A DNA stretch of 64,000 nucleotides from Brasenia schreberi (lineage: Eukaryota; Streptophyta; Magnoliopsida; Nymphaeales; Cabombaceae): contig JAYKKT010000048.1 in NCBI GenBank assembly GCA_036023115.1, positions 9,834,501 to 9,898,500 of the forward strand. The letters run 5' to 3'. The first letter of the stretch is position 1. Every line of letters begins with the position of its first letter. Positions 11,815 to 24,740 of this stretch are shown one piece after another. A program made the position numbers and the translations under genes. The notes beneath the pieces were generated by a model. The model did not search any database. It was given only the letters and a program-made list of their open reading frames with translations, and had not been told where the DNA came from.

Positions 11815-13968
11815 AAATAATAGGGGGGTTCAGATGGGATGGTCCCGAACGACAATATAAATATAAATCCAGTGTTACAGGGTTCAAGAGATCAAAATAA
11901 CCCCCCTTGACTGAAAACTCGGTATCTGCCACCGCAGCTTGTGCGTAACCGTTCAGCTTCTATCCATCTTTAAATTGAATTGATACGTTGAACAGAAACA
12001 ATAGCTTCTAATTTGAAGCAACTGGCTGCAATGCTACTGCATATAGCTCTGGAAGAATGATTAATGGTGCATGACAGATTGGGAAACTTTAGGCTTCAAC
12101 CTGTCTATCGATCAATATAAATCAATTCGATAAGCTTGATTTACCGAGAAGACCAAAAATAGAAAGTCCAAACAAATAACACCTAGAGAGAGAGAGAGTT
12201 CTTTTCTCTTTTTGAGAAGGCTACCATCACAATCAAGAATTCAAACTTCCCCTCCCCCATGCACGTCACAGACTAGATTCTTCATCAATATCAGTTTATA
12301 TATAATCATGGTGAAGGAAGGTTTACCAAACACCACACCACACTGTACTGTTGCAATAAAGAGAGCTGGGGGCGGCTTTGCACATGCAGGTGCAGACGAA
12401 AACATGCAACCAGACATAAGGAAGCTCGTTGGGGAAGAGACGAGGAGGCACAAGAGACCATGCATGTGTCCCATGGTCACTCACATTAATGTGTTGGAAA
12501 GCTTCTTTCCGTTTCCAATTAATGAGACAGACAGACAAATATTTCTGCTTTTGAATTTCTAAAACAATGCCAAGCCGATGTCAACAATAACAAGAATGCT
12601 CGCATTGCCACATCAAACTCCTTCACAAGGAAAGCTTGCTGCTGTGATTAATGGTCAGCCAGCCAAGCTGGTGAGAAAGTCTAGCAACATGCAAGCACAG
12701 TTGGTTGAGGCTTCCCACCTTCCGTTGACACGGGTGAAGTTACATCCACCTGCCGTTGAACATATATATACCACACCATCGTTTTCCAAACAATCAGCAA
12801 AAACCATGGGCCGGAGGAGGTTGCTGGTGCAGTCAAAGTCTGCAGCGAGGCCAGGCTGAATTGTCATTTATGAGGTCTCTTTGGAATAATAGTTTTACGT
12901 TAACATAATAATAATAATAATAATAACATCAACTATAATAAGCAGAAATCATTCATTCATTTGATGCTGTATTGCATGGATGTCAGGCTGAATTGTCTCC
13001 CTCGAAAGCCTTCTGGCATGCACCAAGTAGAAAGATGATGTTAAGATCCTGCCCAAAAACAAAAAGAGAAAAGAAAGATAATGTTGGATATGGTCCGGGG
13101 GGAAAGAAGGTATCAGCCATACATGAACTGCCGGAACGTCAGCAAAATTTGGCAACAAAATATGAAATGTGAGCAGAAGCATACAGACGTCAGAGAGGGA
13201 TACTTACCCCTTAGCCCAGGCGTTGATGACGATGAGCAAACATGCGGTACAGACTACAGACCACAGAAACTGCGAGGCACCCTCTCTCGACTTGGCCACA
13301 TAATTCCGAGCCATCTCTGCTTCACCACCACAGACGTTTCAGGTTGGTACCGGAGCTCGTGACAGCATGATGAAGGCTCATTAAAGCAAGACCATTATCA
13401 AAAGGACTGACTGTGAGCTCAGACCAAGATTGTCGACCACGCCTTAATCCCATCATATGAGTTGGGACTCGGCAATAGCCATTAAAAGAGAGTGAACAAA
13501 CTTGCAAAAAAAAAGTGACCAACGACCGTCCATTCATCCATCAACCATTTTAGCTTCACAAGGCAGATAGAAAAGAGCAAAATTGAATATGCATTTGACT
13601 GATAATTTCGTATATGTATATGGTTTATATCTCAGACAAGAGTCATTGGCGCAGCATTAAGTGAAGAAGAGGCTTTTATCCACCTACAATGGCCACTCCC
13701 TCTGTTTCTAGTTTTTAAAAGCCTAGGTACCCTGGATTTTCAGAGACGAACACAAACACCTACATGTAAACCAGTATATCTAAGCTGACCATGAGTTCCG
13801 AGCTAAGCCATCTTTGAGGACAAATTATGGAACCATTTCTTCCCAAATCACATTTGATGGTCAAGTCAAGATTCCCGACATGGAAACAGGACCGCTGCAC
13901 AGCAACAGCTCAATGGCTCCTTGGTAATGTACTGTATTTCTCTGTCGAACTTGGGCACCTTCAAGTGA
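11815..13968. other. Intergenic region downstream of EIL
   Basis: No gene was recognised. The stretch includes a trinucleotide (ATA)n run at about 12904-12926. Several open frames of 60-116 codons overlap on opposite strands with no family motifs. The part nearest 13968 is likely the EIL 3' UTR. Confidence 0.4.
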
Positions 13969-15891
13969 TCAAGCACACCATGGTGACGACTCCAGCTTTT
14001 GCAACTCTGGTCCACGGTGAAACAGGTTCGCATAGCTGACGGAGATGAAAGCTGGGCTGAACTTGTTGTAACCAGAATTCATGTCATGAGGAGGATGCTC
14101 AAAGGATTGATCCAACATCTTGCATTGGTTGTCTAACTGGCTCTCAACTCGGAGGAGATTCATCACAGAATCGTGCTCATTAAAGTCATTACCAAACATG
14201 GAATTGTGCACCTCAAATGCATTGGCTTCGTTTTGACCAATTGAAATGGCATGATTTTGCGGTGCAACATTCTGGGTAGCCACGTCGAGAGGGCTCCTAT
14301 CATCAGTAGCAGCGCAACTGGTTCGACTCGTGCCCTTTCTCTGCTGATCATACATAGCAAAGAGTTCATTGATTGATTTCTGGCCCTCCATAGGAACACT
14401 CAGACAGGATAAAGGCAAGGAATTGGGATTAACCATATTTTGCGAAGCCGGAGGCGCCCGAGCAACCTGGATGTTGTTGGCCTCCTCGCTTGGCACATAA
14501 GCGGTCCTGCTTACAGTTACAGGAAGGTTCTGCTGCGGCTTGCTAACACTAAAAGGCAAGCCAAAAACAGGTTTGTCTTCATTGATCGGAATCCCTTGCA
14601 ATTGAATTCCCTGTTGGAAATTCGCTGGGTTATAAGCACAATCCAATATGTGATTGTGTCTCGCGTAATTCTTGTTCAGGAAGTCGATTCTGTAGTCATG
14701 CCGGGGGCACTCGACATCTTCACGAGTATAAACCTTTTGATCCATCATCATCAGCTGCTCCCCACATAGCTTCCTCTTGCGAATGCACTCAGAAGAAGCT
14801 TCCTCCTTCACTGGGGGAAGAAACCTGTCCCCAGGGTTCGCCAGATTGGAAATATATGGTTTGCTTTCCTGAGCCTCCATATCATCCTCATAACCATCAA
14901 CATCATACTCGTTCCCACTGCTGAAGGTGAGACCACCATTTACACTCAAAGATGGCATTGGAAGGAAGCTATTCGGGTTCATCTGTCGCACGAAAATCAC
15001 TTCCTGGTTCACCACCGCAGTCCATGTTGAGCTCTCCTTTGCAGTCATCTTGTCCTGCAAGCACTTCGACTGCCGGACGAGTTGCCGTATCTTATGGATA
15101 TCTGGCGAGAGGTGCTTGATCACAGCAGTCAGCACGCCCACCTTCCATGCCTTCTTCAGATCATGAGGCTTCTTGTACGGTGGCGGGCACTGGTCTTTTG
15201 GCAGTCCCAGCTGAGGCCACCAATCTTCCTTACCGGTTGGCCACCACGGCGGAGCCACCCCTTTTTCGAGCGGGAACCGCCTCTGTTGCGGCTCGCAGTG
15301 CTGCATCAGAGCAGAGAGCAGAGACCCCAAAGTTGTGTCCTGAAGCTCCTGAAGGGTTTGAGGATTGGAAACCATGACAGAACTCTCTTCACTGGTTCCA
15401 GGTATAACATTTTCAGCCTGGTACTTAGCAATAGCAGGACCATTGCTGTCAAACCTGACCTTCTCCTTCCACCAGGCACGGAGATTGTCGGAAGCGCCAC
15501 TCACAGGCTTTCCTTTCTCCGGGATGATCCCATAGACAAAGCCCTGCGCTTTGCAGACCTCCATCATCTTAAGCATGTATTTGAGAATCCCATCTTGTGC
15601 CCTGAACATCTTCTTCCTCCTAACTTGCTCTTGTGATTGCCTCTGTTTTGCAATATCACCGTTCTCCTTGTCCTTGTTCTGCTCTTTCAGCCGCCTCAAC
15701 CGGATTCGATCCCTCCACATCCGGCGCTCAAGCTCATCAACATCAATATCTTCTTCCTCGCTGTCCTCAACCTCATCTTGCAGAATCACTCCATGTCCGA
15801 TCACCCCAGCCTGATTGCACTCCGAAGGCGGCAGTGGCAGAAGAGGGAGATCAAAGCTCTCTCCAAAATCCATGTCTTCGTACATGCCCAT
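13969..15891 (-). CDS. EIL1: EIN3/EIL ethylene-signalling transcription factor
   Basis: One uninterrupted exon encodes 640 aa, close to the usual 600-640 of EIN3/EIL proteins, which turn on ethylene-response genes in the nucleus. The N-terminus is acidic ([17 protein letters not shown], about 43-59). Basic region [10 protein letters not shown] follows at 60-69, and [16 protein letters not shown] begins at 91. The conserved DNA-binding core runs to about residue 297 and includes the [16 protein letters not shown] segment, [26 protein letters not shown], the KKAWKVG motif (246-252) and [15 protein letters not shown]. The C-terminal half is less conserved, as in the family. The residue after KKM is F rather than the S I recall in Arabidopsis EIN3. 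The first of two nearby methionines was chosen (MGM). EIN3-class is firm; the exact paralogue is not, so the symbol is provisional. Confidence 0.93.
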   Translation of the reverse strand: MGMYEDMDFGESFDLPLLPLPPSECNQAGVIGHGVILQDEVEDSEEEDIDVDELERRMWRDRIRLRRLKEQNKDKENGDIAKQRQSQEQVRRKKMFRAQDGILKYMLKMMEVCKAQGFVYGIIPEKGKPVSGASDNLRAWWKEKVRFDSNGPAIAKYQAENVIPGTSEESSVMVSNPQTLQELQDTTLGSLLSALMQHCEPQQRRFPLEKGVAPPWWPTGKEDWWPQLGLPKDQCPPPYKKPHDLKKAWKVGVLTAVIKHLSPDIHKIRQLVRQSKCLQDKMTAKESSTWTAVVNQEVIFVRQMNPNSFLPMPSLSVNGGLTFSSGNEYDVDGYEDDMEAQESKPYISNLANPGDRFLPPVKEEASSECIRKRKLCGEQLMMMDQKVYTREDVECPRHDYRIDFLNKNYARHNHILDCAYNPANFQQGIQLQGIPINEDKPVFGLPFSVSKPQQNLPVTVSRTAYVPSEEANNIQVARAPPASQNMVNPNSLPLSCLSVPMEGQKSINELFAMYDQQRKGTSRTSCAATDDRSPLDVATQNVAPQNHAISIGQNEANAFEVHNSMFGNDFNEHDSVMNLLRVESQLDNQCKMLDQSFEHPPHDMNSGYNKFSPAFISVSYANLFHRGPELQKLESSPWCA

Positions 15892-17400
15892 AACGTTCTG
15901 ACCTGAGTCACTTGAAGAAATCCACCATGAGCGCTTGAAGCAAGCAATGTCAAATCAAAGGGGAACCTCAATATTTATTAAAATATAAGAACGATCAATT
16001 ACGAAAACATTAACCTGAAGAGAGAAGCATTCGACGGCTGAAGATGAACTTGATTATGAAGAAATCCAGGATTTCATCTTGCTCTACTTGGACAATTCAA
16101 CACAGCCAATAGAAGATCTCCACCCCTCTGCATCCACAAACAGGAAGGTAGTTGAGAGAGAGAGCGAGAGAGCGCGGAACACCTCTCCTCTCCTGACGGA
16201 CACAACTGGCAGCCGGCGGACTAACCGGAAATCAGAACTAGGACCACTCTTTCAGATAAAAGCGAGACCTTAAAGCGAAACTGGATGATGACAAACGGCA
16301 AATGGGTCCGGCTAATGATGTGGTCAGAAGGTACCGTATCTACCGGAAAAGTCTTCACCGGTGAAGAGCAGAAACTTGTCCGGCAAGTACTGGTTTTAAA
16401 TTGTCAGCAAAAAGTACAACTAGCGAAAAATCTAATAAGCTCCTCATGTTGAGGTCCGTAGCCCGCCCTTTCCCGGAATAAAGAGTCGGCCACCGCAAAC
16501 TAGAACGTCCGGAGACCGTAACAAGTGCCACAAAAGGGCAAGACGAGAACGCCCATACATCAGCATCACCGATAGCAGCAATAAAGAAACTGCCGATAAA
16601 TGAATTTCAAGGAACGAGACGATGAGTAACAATTTCGAATTACTAACTCAGGTAGCCTGGACTTCACCAAAGCAAAAGCGGCGAATAAGTAGAAGCCACT
16701 AATCTATCATTGGAAATGCGCAGATCTATCCAGTGAAACCAGACATCACAAAAGGAAGAATACAAAATTTCCCGGTTATCTGGAAAGCTCACTTGTGCCA
16801 TCTGACAGGTTCGGACGAGGAAAAGCTCTGTGTCAACTACATCAAAAACAAAATCTACGTATCCGAAACCGGAGCATACGCTATGATCGCCGGAAAAGTG
16901 GGAATAGAGAACCACAGTAAATATTTACAACCAAAATCTGTCCAGAAAACTGAACAGTATTTAAACAGAGATTTTTCTCTTCCAAAAGTGCTTCAAAATC
17001 AAATCTTCCAATTTAGTGCAATTCAACCGAGAAAAGCAATTCCAGATCGACGAGATGGGAAACAGCCTGACTACCGAACGCGATTAACTGAAAAAAGAAA
17101 CTCAATCGACACTTAGAGACACAGAAGAACTCGCAAATTCGTGATGAGACACACGAGAGAGAGGAAAGGAAGCCACAAATTTAAACACCGAGCTCTTCTG
17201 TCAAAGAAAAAACTAAATAATAGGAGGAATTCAGGTAAGAGTCGCGTTAGATCTCAACCTCTTCAGGTTGCAGAGTGCATTTGCACCATCAGACGTTCCC
17301 TCTCGACTATCGCAACGGACACAGAGAAAGAGATGGGCACGAGAGTGGGATCTTTTAACGGCGTCCTCGTCTCTTAGCAAAATGGAGAGACAAGAGAGTG
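15892..17400 (-). promoter_or_regulatory. EIL 5' leader and promoter region
   Basis: A TGACTCAG|GTCAG context (acceptor at 15903-15905) lies 11 bp before the ATG, consistent with a 5'-UTR intron, a common arrangement in EIN3 genes. Pyrimidine/GA-rich DNA around 16140-16190 and 17130-17400 is typical of plant leaders. The donor and transcription start could not be fixed. Open frames here on either strand show no domains. Confidence 0.45.
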
Positions 17401-17477
17401 GTCGGCACTAACCGGGAGTAAACCGCGGTCAGACCTAGATTTTAACCCATGGTTAAGTTAGCGTAAGAAATTTATAA

Positions 17478-17479
<2 letters not shown>

Positions 17480-17546
<67 letters not shown>
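17480..17546. repeat. (TA)n(GA)n compound microsatellite
   Basis: About 37 bp of alternating TA run directly into about 30 bp of GA. A second pure TA run lies at about 17675-17712. Confidence 0.95.
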
Positions 17547-17548
<2 letters not shown>

Positions 17549-17670
17549 TGAGAAGAAAGATAGGTAGAAAAAGATGGAGATGAAACATATACTCGTATCA
17601 CCCTTAACGAATAGACAATGAGACTACGGCAACCATCCGAGAATATATATTTTTGGAGTAACGTATCATC

Positions 17671-17713
<43 letters not shown>

Positions 17714-18047
17714 CCCTTTGATCGTGAATTATAGATAATCGTTTTGGCCCTTAAAACTCTCCTTTTGAGAAAAGTATCCTAAAAAACTCGTAGAGTGTTG
17801 GGATCACACGAACTCCTATATGCTATAAAAAAAACTCACGTATTCATGCACTTACTCTCTTTGCCTCTTACATTCGCCATTGTGTTGTGTGAGTCTCTTA
17901 GTACATGCCTACGTTTTCGGCTATCTTGACACTCGAGGAGGAACACTCATGTTCCATTGTCGGTGATCGACTTTAGCATTGAGGTAAAATTTGCTAAGGC
18001 TTGCTTAACTGCGAGGCCAAGTGTCAATCCCGGTCTGGCCCTTGAGG

Positions 18048-18680
18048 ATGAGTGCTTCAGAAAGTATTACTGTCGTATCGCTCTTGACTGATGGACAATC
18101 AACGGTGGTACTCATCGAAGAGTATCTACTCCTCAAATATTATATCATTTGTAATCTACATAACACATACAGCGAAAATATATGTGGAGAAAGAGTGTGT
18201 GGCGAGAACCGGTATGCTCGTGTGAACAACAGATCATCATAAATCATCCTCAACTACACATATATATATATATGTATGTATATATATATATATATATGTA
18301 TGTATATATATATATATGTATGTATATATATATATGTATGTATGTATATATATATATGTATGTATGTATATATATATATATATGTATGTATGTATATATA
18401 TATGTATGAGTGCTTCAGAAAGTATTACTGTCGTATCGCTCTTGACTGATGGACAATCAACGGTGGTACTCATCGAAGAGTATCTACTCCTCAAATATTA
18501 TATCATTTGTAATCTACATAACACATACAGCGAAAATATATGTGGAGAAAGAGTGTGTGGCGAGAACCGGTATGCTCGTGTGAACAACAGATCATCATAA
18601 ATCATCCTCAACTACACATATATATATATATGTATGTATATATATATATATATATATGTATGTATATATATATATGTATG

Positions 18681-18725
<45 letters not shown>

Positions 18726-18750
18726 ATATATATGTATGTATATATATATG
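18048..18750. repeat. 358-bp tandem duplication with (TATG)n/(TA)n tails
   Basis: A block beginning ATGAGTGCTTCAGAAAGTA at 18048 recurs at 18406. It is almost identical through GTGTGTGGCGAGAACCGG to the (TA)/(TATG) tract. Each unit ends in an interrupted TATATA/TGTATG array, and these arrays differ in detail. The unique part is non-coding, apart from short open frames that repeat with the unit. Confidence 0.92.
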
Positions 18751-18974
18751 GTTAAGATAAAAGCAAAAGTATACATGATTTATAAATTTTTTAACATTTT
18801 GTATAGATTATTGATGCAGTTCATGTATTCTAGCACTAGTTAAAAACAAAAATGGATTGCTAAATTTTTAAGTTAAATAAAAAAAAGAAACCTCCAATAA
18901 AGAGGTCTATCCTTTCTAATTAGAAATGTTCGACCATAACCATAATCTTACTAAAAAAATAAATTTTATAATTT

Positions 18975-19118
18975 TTTTTTTAAATACCGGAACTACTGGT
19001 TTCGATTTGGATCTGGTTTCAGTTTTGTAAAAAGTGAAACCAGAAATGAACTGGATGAGTCCCAGATCGGTTCCAGTTGAAACCACTGGACTGGTTAGGA
19101 ACTGGCCATCTCTAGCTA
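18975..19118. repeat. Possible hAT-type terminal fragment rich in ACCGG/CCAGT motifs
   Basis: Multiple short CCGGAAC, CTGGTTTC and CCAGTTGAAACC motifs occur in both orientations and end in GGCCATCTCTAG, a sequence style seen at termini of plant hAT elements. A similar cluster lies at about 28815-28960. No transposase is present and the boundaries are not defined, so this is tentative. Confidence 0.25.
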
Positions 19119-19485
19119 CAACAATAGATGATAGAAACCTCCTGAATGTTATCATATATGTTCGTATTGCATGCTTGTTTTCTAGGATTCTTTAAGCAAA
19201 CATTAACTAGGAATAGCGTCTCCATATTTCATTGTAGTTTTGAAGCCTTCAAGTAGGAGTAGATTATTCAATATTTCCTGCAATTTGTCATTGTTGAGTT
19301 ATCTAGGCAAAAAGCAATCCAATCTTGCAGATTCGTGTTGACCTATTTTTTTTTGGCGGAGTTATTACTCAAAGTCTCAAACTAGAATTTGATGTATTGA
19401 TGAAACCAGAAGTTAATGCAAGTGGCATCATGTTTCGGTTTGTAAGTATGATTTGGGTTCTACAAGGGTTTGGGCACCCAAATTT

Positions 19486-19537
19486 CGACTTCTCGGGTAT
19501 ATTATGCGTCTGGGATTACGTTCTAAGGATGGTTTTA

Positions 19538-19619
<82 letters not shown>

Positions 19620-19705
19620 CCGACTTCTCGGGTATATTATGCGTCTGGGATTACGTTTACGTTCTAAGGATGGTTTTAACGTTCTAAGGATGGTTTTAGG
19701 ATATA

Positions 19706-19763
<58 letters not shown>
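19486..19763. repeat. 135-bp duplication around two long (TA)n tracts
   Basis: CGACTTCTCGGGTATATTAT at 19486 recurs at 19621, each copy followed by GGATGGTTTTAGGATATAT and a long TA run (19540-19616 and 19701-19763). The second copy has an extra internal duplication of ACGTTCTAAGGATGGTTTTA. The isoleucine/tyrosine-repeat open frames across it are artefacts. Confidence 0.9.
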
Positions 19764-19765
<2 letters not shown>

Positions 19766-20324
19766 GTGTGTATGTTTGAGTGTGTGTGCATGTGTGTGTG
19801 AGAGAGAGAGAGCATGTTAAGAGATAACTAAAAATAATTGGAAAGGCAACAGAGATCACAACTATCTGGCCAAGTCCAGTAGTCAAAAAATATATTTTGA
19901 TACAAAATGACGAGCAGAGATAAGGGTTCATCCCCGTCATCTTTTGATTCAAGCAAAGAAAAGAGTTGGGATTCGGTGAAGCAACTTCGTAGATTATTAA
20001 AAGAGGAAACTTATATTCCGGACTTTTGCACAAAAAATAAAAATGTGCCCCTTTTACCTACGTTAAATGATTGAATATGGCTTACCTTTTCTTGTATACA
20101 TCATAACTATCCTTTCAAGCTGTGTCGAGAACATTGGGGAAATGACTTGCATTTTGAGCATATTTATATGTGATATATAGAGTGATTGGATGTTGCGCAT
20201 TTCTGTCACATGTCTAATCATTATTTTTTTAATAGATGTTGAGATCAGGCTCTTTAAAAATGTTAAAATTATACTCATAACTCTCAATATGTTAGAGGTG
20301 TGCATGATCCGGTTATGTGTGTGG

Positions 20325-20520
20325 CATATATAGAGAGAGAAAGTGGTACTTTTTACATAAATAATTGAAATTTTAAAAGTCAAAAGTATTATGATACTTT
20401 TTACAAGTGCATTAAATGCACCTAATATTATTTTGTTTTTGTTTTAAAGAGATCAATTGTTGATGTTAGAGATCAAATTATTAGAAATAGATTCGTGCGT
20501 GTGAGTGAGTGAGGATGTAG
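20325..20520. repeat. Third copy of the MITE-like repeat
   Basis: It has GAGAGAGA at the edge, then GTGCATTAAATGCACCTAAT and AGATCAATTGTTGATG, matching the blocks at about 6.1-6.5 and 6.6-6.8 kb. It is non-coding. Confidence 0.4.
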
Positions 20521-20708
20521 TAAATGTGCTTACCCATTTATAATCAAATCTATATTGTTTGATTCACATGATAAAAAATGGATAATTGAGTTTAAAAAAT
20601 AAAATTATCTAGTTATTTCATATTTTGTATTGTGTTAAATGCTTTCTAAATTTAAATATCAACTCTTGATCATGTCACTCGAATGTTAAAGTTTATTTAA
20701 GCATGGAT

Positions 20709-23700
20709 ACCACAACAATAACTAAGCCTTTTCCCATACTAGACGGAGTCGGCTACATAGATTCTTTGTTTCCACACATCTCTATCATGTGTCATGTTAG
20801 CAGTTAACTCATAATAAGCTAAATCATTCTTTATTGTTTCTTTCCAACACTTTTGTGGTCATCCTCTAACTCTTTTAATACTTTCTAAATTTAGTTTTTC
20901 ATACCTTCTTAGAGGTTTTTCTTTTGATCTTCTATCTATATGTCCAAACCATCTTAAACAATATTCTCTCATTTTATCCTCTATTGGTGTCACTCCTAAT
21001 TTGTTTCTAATAACCTCATTATGTATACGGTCTTTTTTTGTATGACCACTCATTCATCTCAATATCTTCATTTCTGTCACAAACATCTTTTGTACATGTT
21101 AATGATTAACTGTCCAAGACTCAGAACCATAAAACATGGCGGGTCTAATTGTTGTTCTATAATATTTACCTTTTAACTTTAATGGTATCTTCTTATCACA
21201 AAGAATACTTGATGCTCCTCTCCATTTTAACCAACCAACATTAATTCTATGCGTAACATCTCCATCAATTCTTCCATCACTCTGAAAAATTGACCCTAGG
21301 TATTTAAAACTTTCCTTTTGGGGAAGTAATGTGTGCCAATTTTAATTTCTATGTCCTCTGAAGTAACCAAATGATCAAACTTACATTCCATATATTTTGT
21401 CCTTGTTCTACTAAGTCGGAGGACTTTGCTTTCTAATGTTTCTCTCTATAGTTCCAATTTTCTACTAACTTTTTCTTTACACTCCTCAACTAACACAATA
21501 TCATCTCCAAATAACATACACTAAGGTGCTTCATCTTGAATATGTTTTGTTAACTCATCAATCACCATTATAAATCAGTATGGACTTAAAGTTGATCTTT
21601 GATGTAACCCAATATTAACTTCAAAGAAATCTGTCATTTCTTCATGAGTCCTCACACATGTTTTTGCACAATCGTACATGTCTCTTATAACGTTAATGCA
21701 TGTCAATGGGATACCTCTTTTTTCTAAGATTCTCCAAAGAACCTCCCTCGATATCATATCGTCAGTTTTTTCTAGATCAATAAATATCATGTGAAGGTCT
21801 TTCTTTTTTGCTCTAAAATGTTTCATAAGACATCTCAAAAGGTGAACCACTTCGACACTAGATCTGTCTGACATGAATCTAAATTGATTCTATGTTGTAC
21901 TTGATACTGGTCTTAATCTACGTTCAATAATTTTTTCCCACAATTTCATAGTATGGCCCATTAACTTGATACCTCGATAATTCATACAATTTTGAATGTC
22001 TCCCTTGTTCTTATATATGGGTATAAGTGTACTCGCTCTCCATTCCGTGAACATCTTTTGGTTTCTGCATATTTCATTAACTAGTCTTGTGAGCCAAGTG
22101 ATTCTTATTTCTCCTAGTATTTTCCAAACTTCTATAGGAATATTGTTTGGTCCTACCGATTTACCACCCTTCATATGTTTAAGAGCCTCTTTGACTTCAT
22201 TCTTTTAAATACGTTGATAGAAATTGTGGTTTATATACTTTTATGATTTAGCTAACTCTCCTAAACTAATACTAACATCTTTATTTTCATTAAAAAACTT
22301 ATAAAAATAGTTTTTCTATCTATTTCTTATATTATCATTTGTCACTAGAATTTTTTCATTCTCGTCTTTGATGCATCTAACATAATTAAGATCTTTAGTT
22401 TTCTTATCTCTAATCCTACCTATCCTAAAAATATCTCTTTCACCCTCTTTTGAGTTGAGTTTTTTTATATAAATCCTCCCAAATTTTAGTTTTACTTGAC
22501 TGACTGCTTTTTTCACTTCCTTCTTTGCTTTCTTATAAGCTTCTAAAGTTTCATTAGTTTTCTTAGCATAATGTAATTTGTAGCATACCCTCTTTGCCTT
22601 GATTTTATTTTGTATTACTTCACTCTACCACCAAGCTTCTTTTTGTGCCAGTATACCTTCCTTAGATACACCTAACACATCTTTCACCACTTTCCTAATA
22701 TGTATATCTATATTGTTCCATATATCACAAGGTGTACTAACATAATTTCAAACATTTTATTGAAGGACTTTTTGTTTAAATATATCTTTTTTCTCGCTTT
22801 TGAGGTTCGACCATTTAGTCTAAATAACTCGATGCACTCTTTAATTCTTTGTCTATTTTTTTATTTATAAATCCATAACTAAAAGTCAAATAAAGTAATT
22901 AAGTAATCAATTACCTTGCAATCTTTACAACACGCTCTATCTTTTTTTATTTGTAAATCCATAAATATAAATTAAGCTTTCTCCTTGAATTACCTTGCAA
23001 TCTTTACAACACGCTCTATCTTTTTTTCTACAAATAAAGTAATCAATTTATGTTTGTGATAAACCACTCTTATAAGTAATTAAATGTTCATCTCATTTTT
23101 TGAAGATTGTATTGACTATAAAGAGATCAAATGCCATAGTAAAATTTAAAATCTCCTTACCTTCCTTATTTATATCCCCAAAACCAAAGTTTTCATGAAT
23201 ACCATGATATCCTAATGCTTCTTTACCGACATGTTCATTTAAATCTCTTCCTAAATAAATCATCTCTCTTTATGAAATCCTTTGAATCACCTTATCTAAC
23301 TCTTCCCAAAAAGTTGTCTTTATACTATCTTCTAGTCCTACTTGGGGTGCGTAAGTACAAACTATATTCAAAACCTCTGCTCCTAACACTAATTTCAACA
23401 TTATAATTCTGTCACCATATCATTGTATGTCTACTACACTATCCTTTAAATCTTTATTTATGATAATACCAACTCCGTTTCAAGCATTTTCCTTACTTGA
23501 GTACCATAATTTAGAATGTATATCCTCTATCTCCTTTGCTTTTTCTCTAACCCATTTTGTATCTTGTAAACATAAAATATGAATCTTTCTCCGAATCATA
23601 GTATCTACCACCTCCATTAGCTTACTGGATAATGTTCCAATATTTCAATAACCAAAACGAATCTTATTATTTAGGACTAGTTTACTTACCCCCCGCATCT

Positions 23701-24051
23701 GTCCATATTGAAAATACGGAGACCCTCTCTGTAAATTATTCGCTACATTCGTGCGGCAATATAGCAGGACTAACTTCTTTACTCACACCCATTCATGATA
23801 TGGGAACCCTCTCTACAATTGATTCACTACATATGGGCGAAAATGTAGTGGCCCTTACTTATCACCACATTCAGGCTCTACAGTGCATCGTTAGGTGGGA
23901 ACACCCCAAAGCAATGCTCATAATTTGTGTAATCCATGGTATAAAAATCCAACAAAGTTTTACGTTGGCTGTCAGAAGCCTAACACAACCCTCCTCCTTT
24001 ATCCGAGCTTGGGACCGGCAATGCAAGGTTGATCCTTTACATGGGCGGAGT
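20709..24051 (-). mobile_element. Full-length RTE-type LINE with 17-bp TSD
   Basis: In reverse orientation it has an about 360-bp 5' UTR (24051 down to about 23690), an APE-like endonuclease, a reverse transcriptase, and a C-terminal region with the [19 protein letters not shown] block. It ends in GGGAAAAGGCTTAG and a short TTG-type tail at 20709. The flanks TTTATTTAAGCATGGAT at 20692-20708 and 24052-24068 are a perfect 17-bp target-site duplication, so both ends are exact and the length is 3343 bp. Frames are broken by several stops and shifts. RT fragments at 21575-21874 and 21890-22174 carry IFIDLEK and SVGPNNIP. Full-length, but dead. Confidence 0.9.
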
Positions 24052-24168
24052 TTTATTTAAGCATGGATGGGTTTATTAAATAATTTTTAAATTTAAATTC
24101 CTATTGTTTATGGATAGTATGCACATCGAGTATGCTCTCTTTCTTCTTTGTGTACATGAATATGTATA

Positions 24169-24740
24169 TAACAACAAGAACACTAAGTCTTTTGCATTCT
24201 AGATGGGGTCGACTATATGAATTCTTTGTTTTCACGAAGCTCTCTCATGTGCTATGTCGGCAGTTAACTCAACATGATCTAGATCATTCTTTATTATTTC
24301 TTTTCAACACTTTTGTGGTCTTCATCTTCTTATTTGAGCATTTTGACAATCTAATTTTTTTATTCCTTCTTATTGGAGTTTCCTTTGGACATCTTTCTAC
24401 ATGTCCAAAACATCTTAAATGATTTTTCCTCATTTTATCATCTATTAGTGTAACTCCTAATTTGTTTCTAATAATCTCATTATATATACAATCTTTTCTT
24501 CTGTGATCACTCATCTATTTCAACATCTTCATTTCTACTACGAACATTTTTTGTACATATTGATGATTAACTGCCCAATACTCATAATCATAAAACATAA
24601 TAGGTCTAATTGTTGCTCTATAATATTTACCTTTCAACTTTAATGATATCATCTTGTCACATAAAATACCTAATTCCCCTCTCCATTTTCACCAACATGT
24701 ATTAATTTTATGCCTAACATCTCTATCAATTTTTCTATCA
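24169..24740 (-). mobile_element. LINE 3' part, interrupted by a nested LINE
   Basis: It starts with the tail complement ACAACAAGAACACTAAG and continues through the C-terminal coding region to about 24737, where the next LINE tail begins. The missing upstream part appears at 27615-28344 on the far side of the nested copy. It is highly diverged from the other copies, so it is an old element. Confidence 0.8.

Noticed and set aside
12212..12859. 116- and 93-codon frames on + downstream of EIL
   Set aside because: Overlapping frames on both strands, no recognised motif, no splice-consistent partner.
15082..15636. 184-codon open frame on + inside the EIL gene
   Set aside because: It is antisense to the strongly conserved EIN3 DNA-binding region and has no motif of its own; it is a by-product of that coding sequence.
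18182..18755. Several repeated 70-95 codon frames
   Set aside because: They are created twice by the 358-bp duplication and its TA/TATG arrays; there are no domains.
19325..20033. Open frames of 120 and 201 codons on opposite strands
   Set aside because: They are mostly Tyr-Ile repeats read through (TA)n microsatellites.
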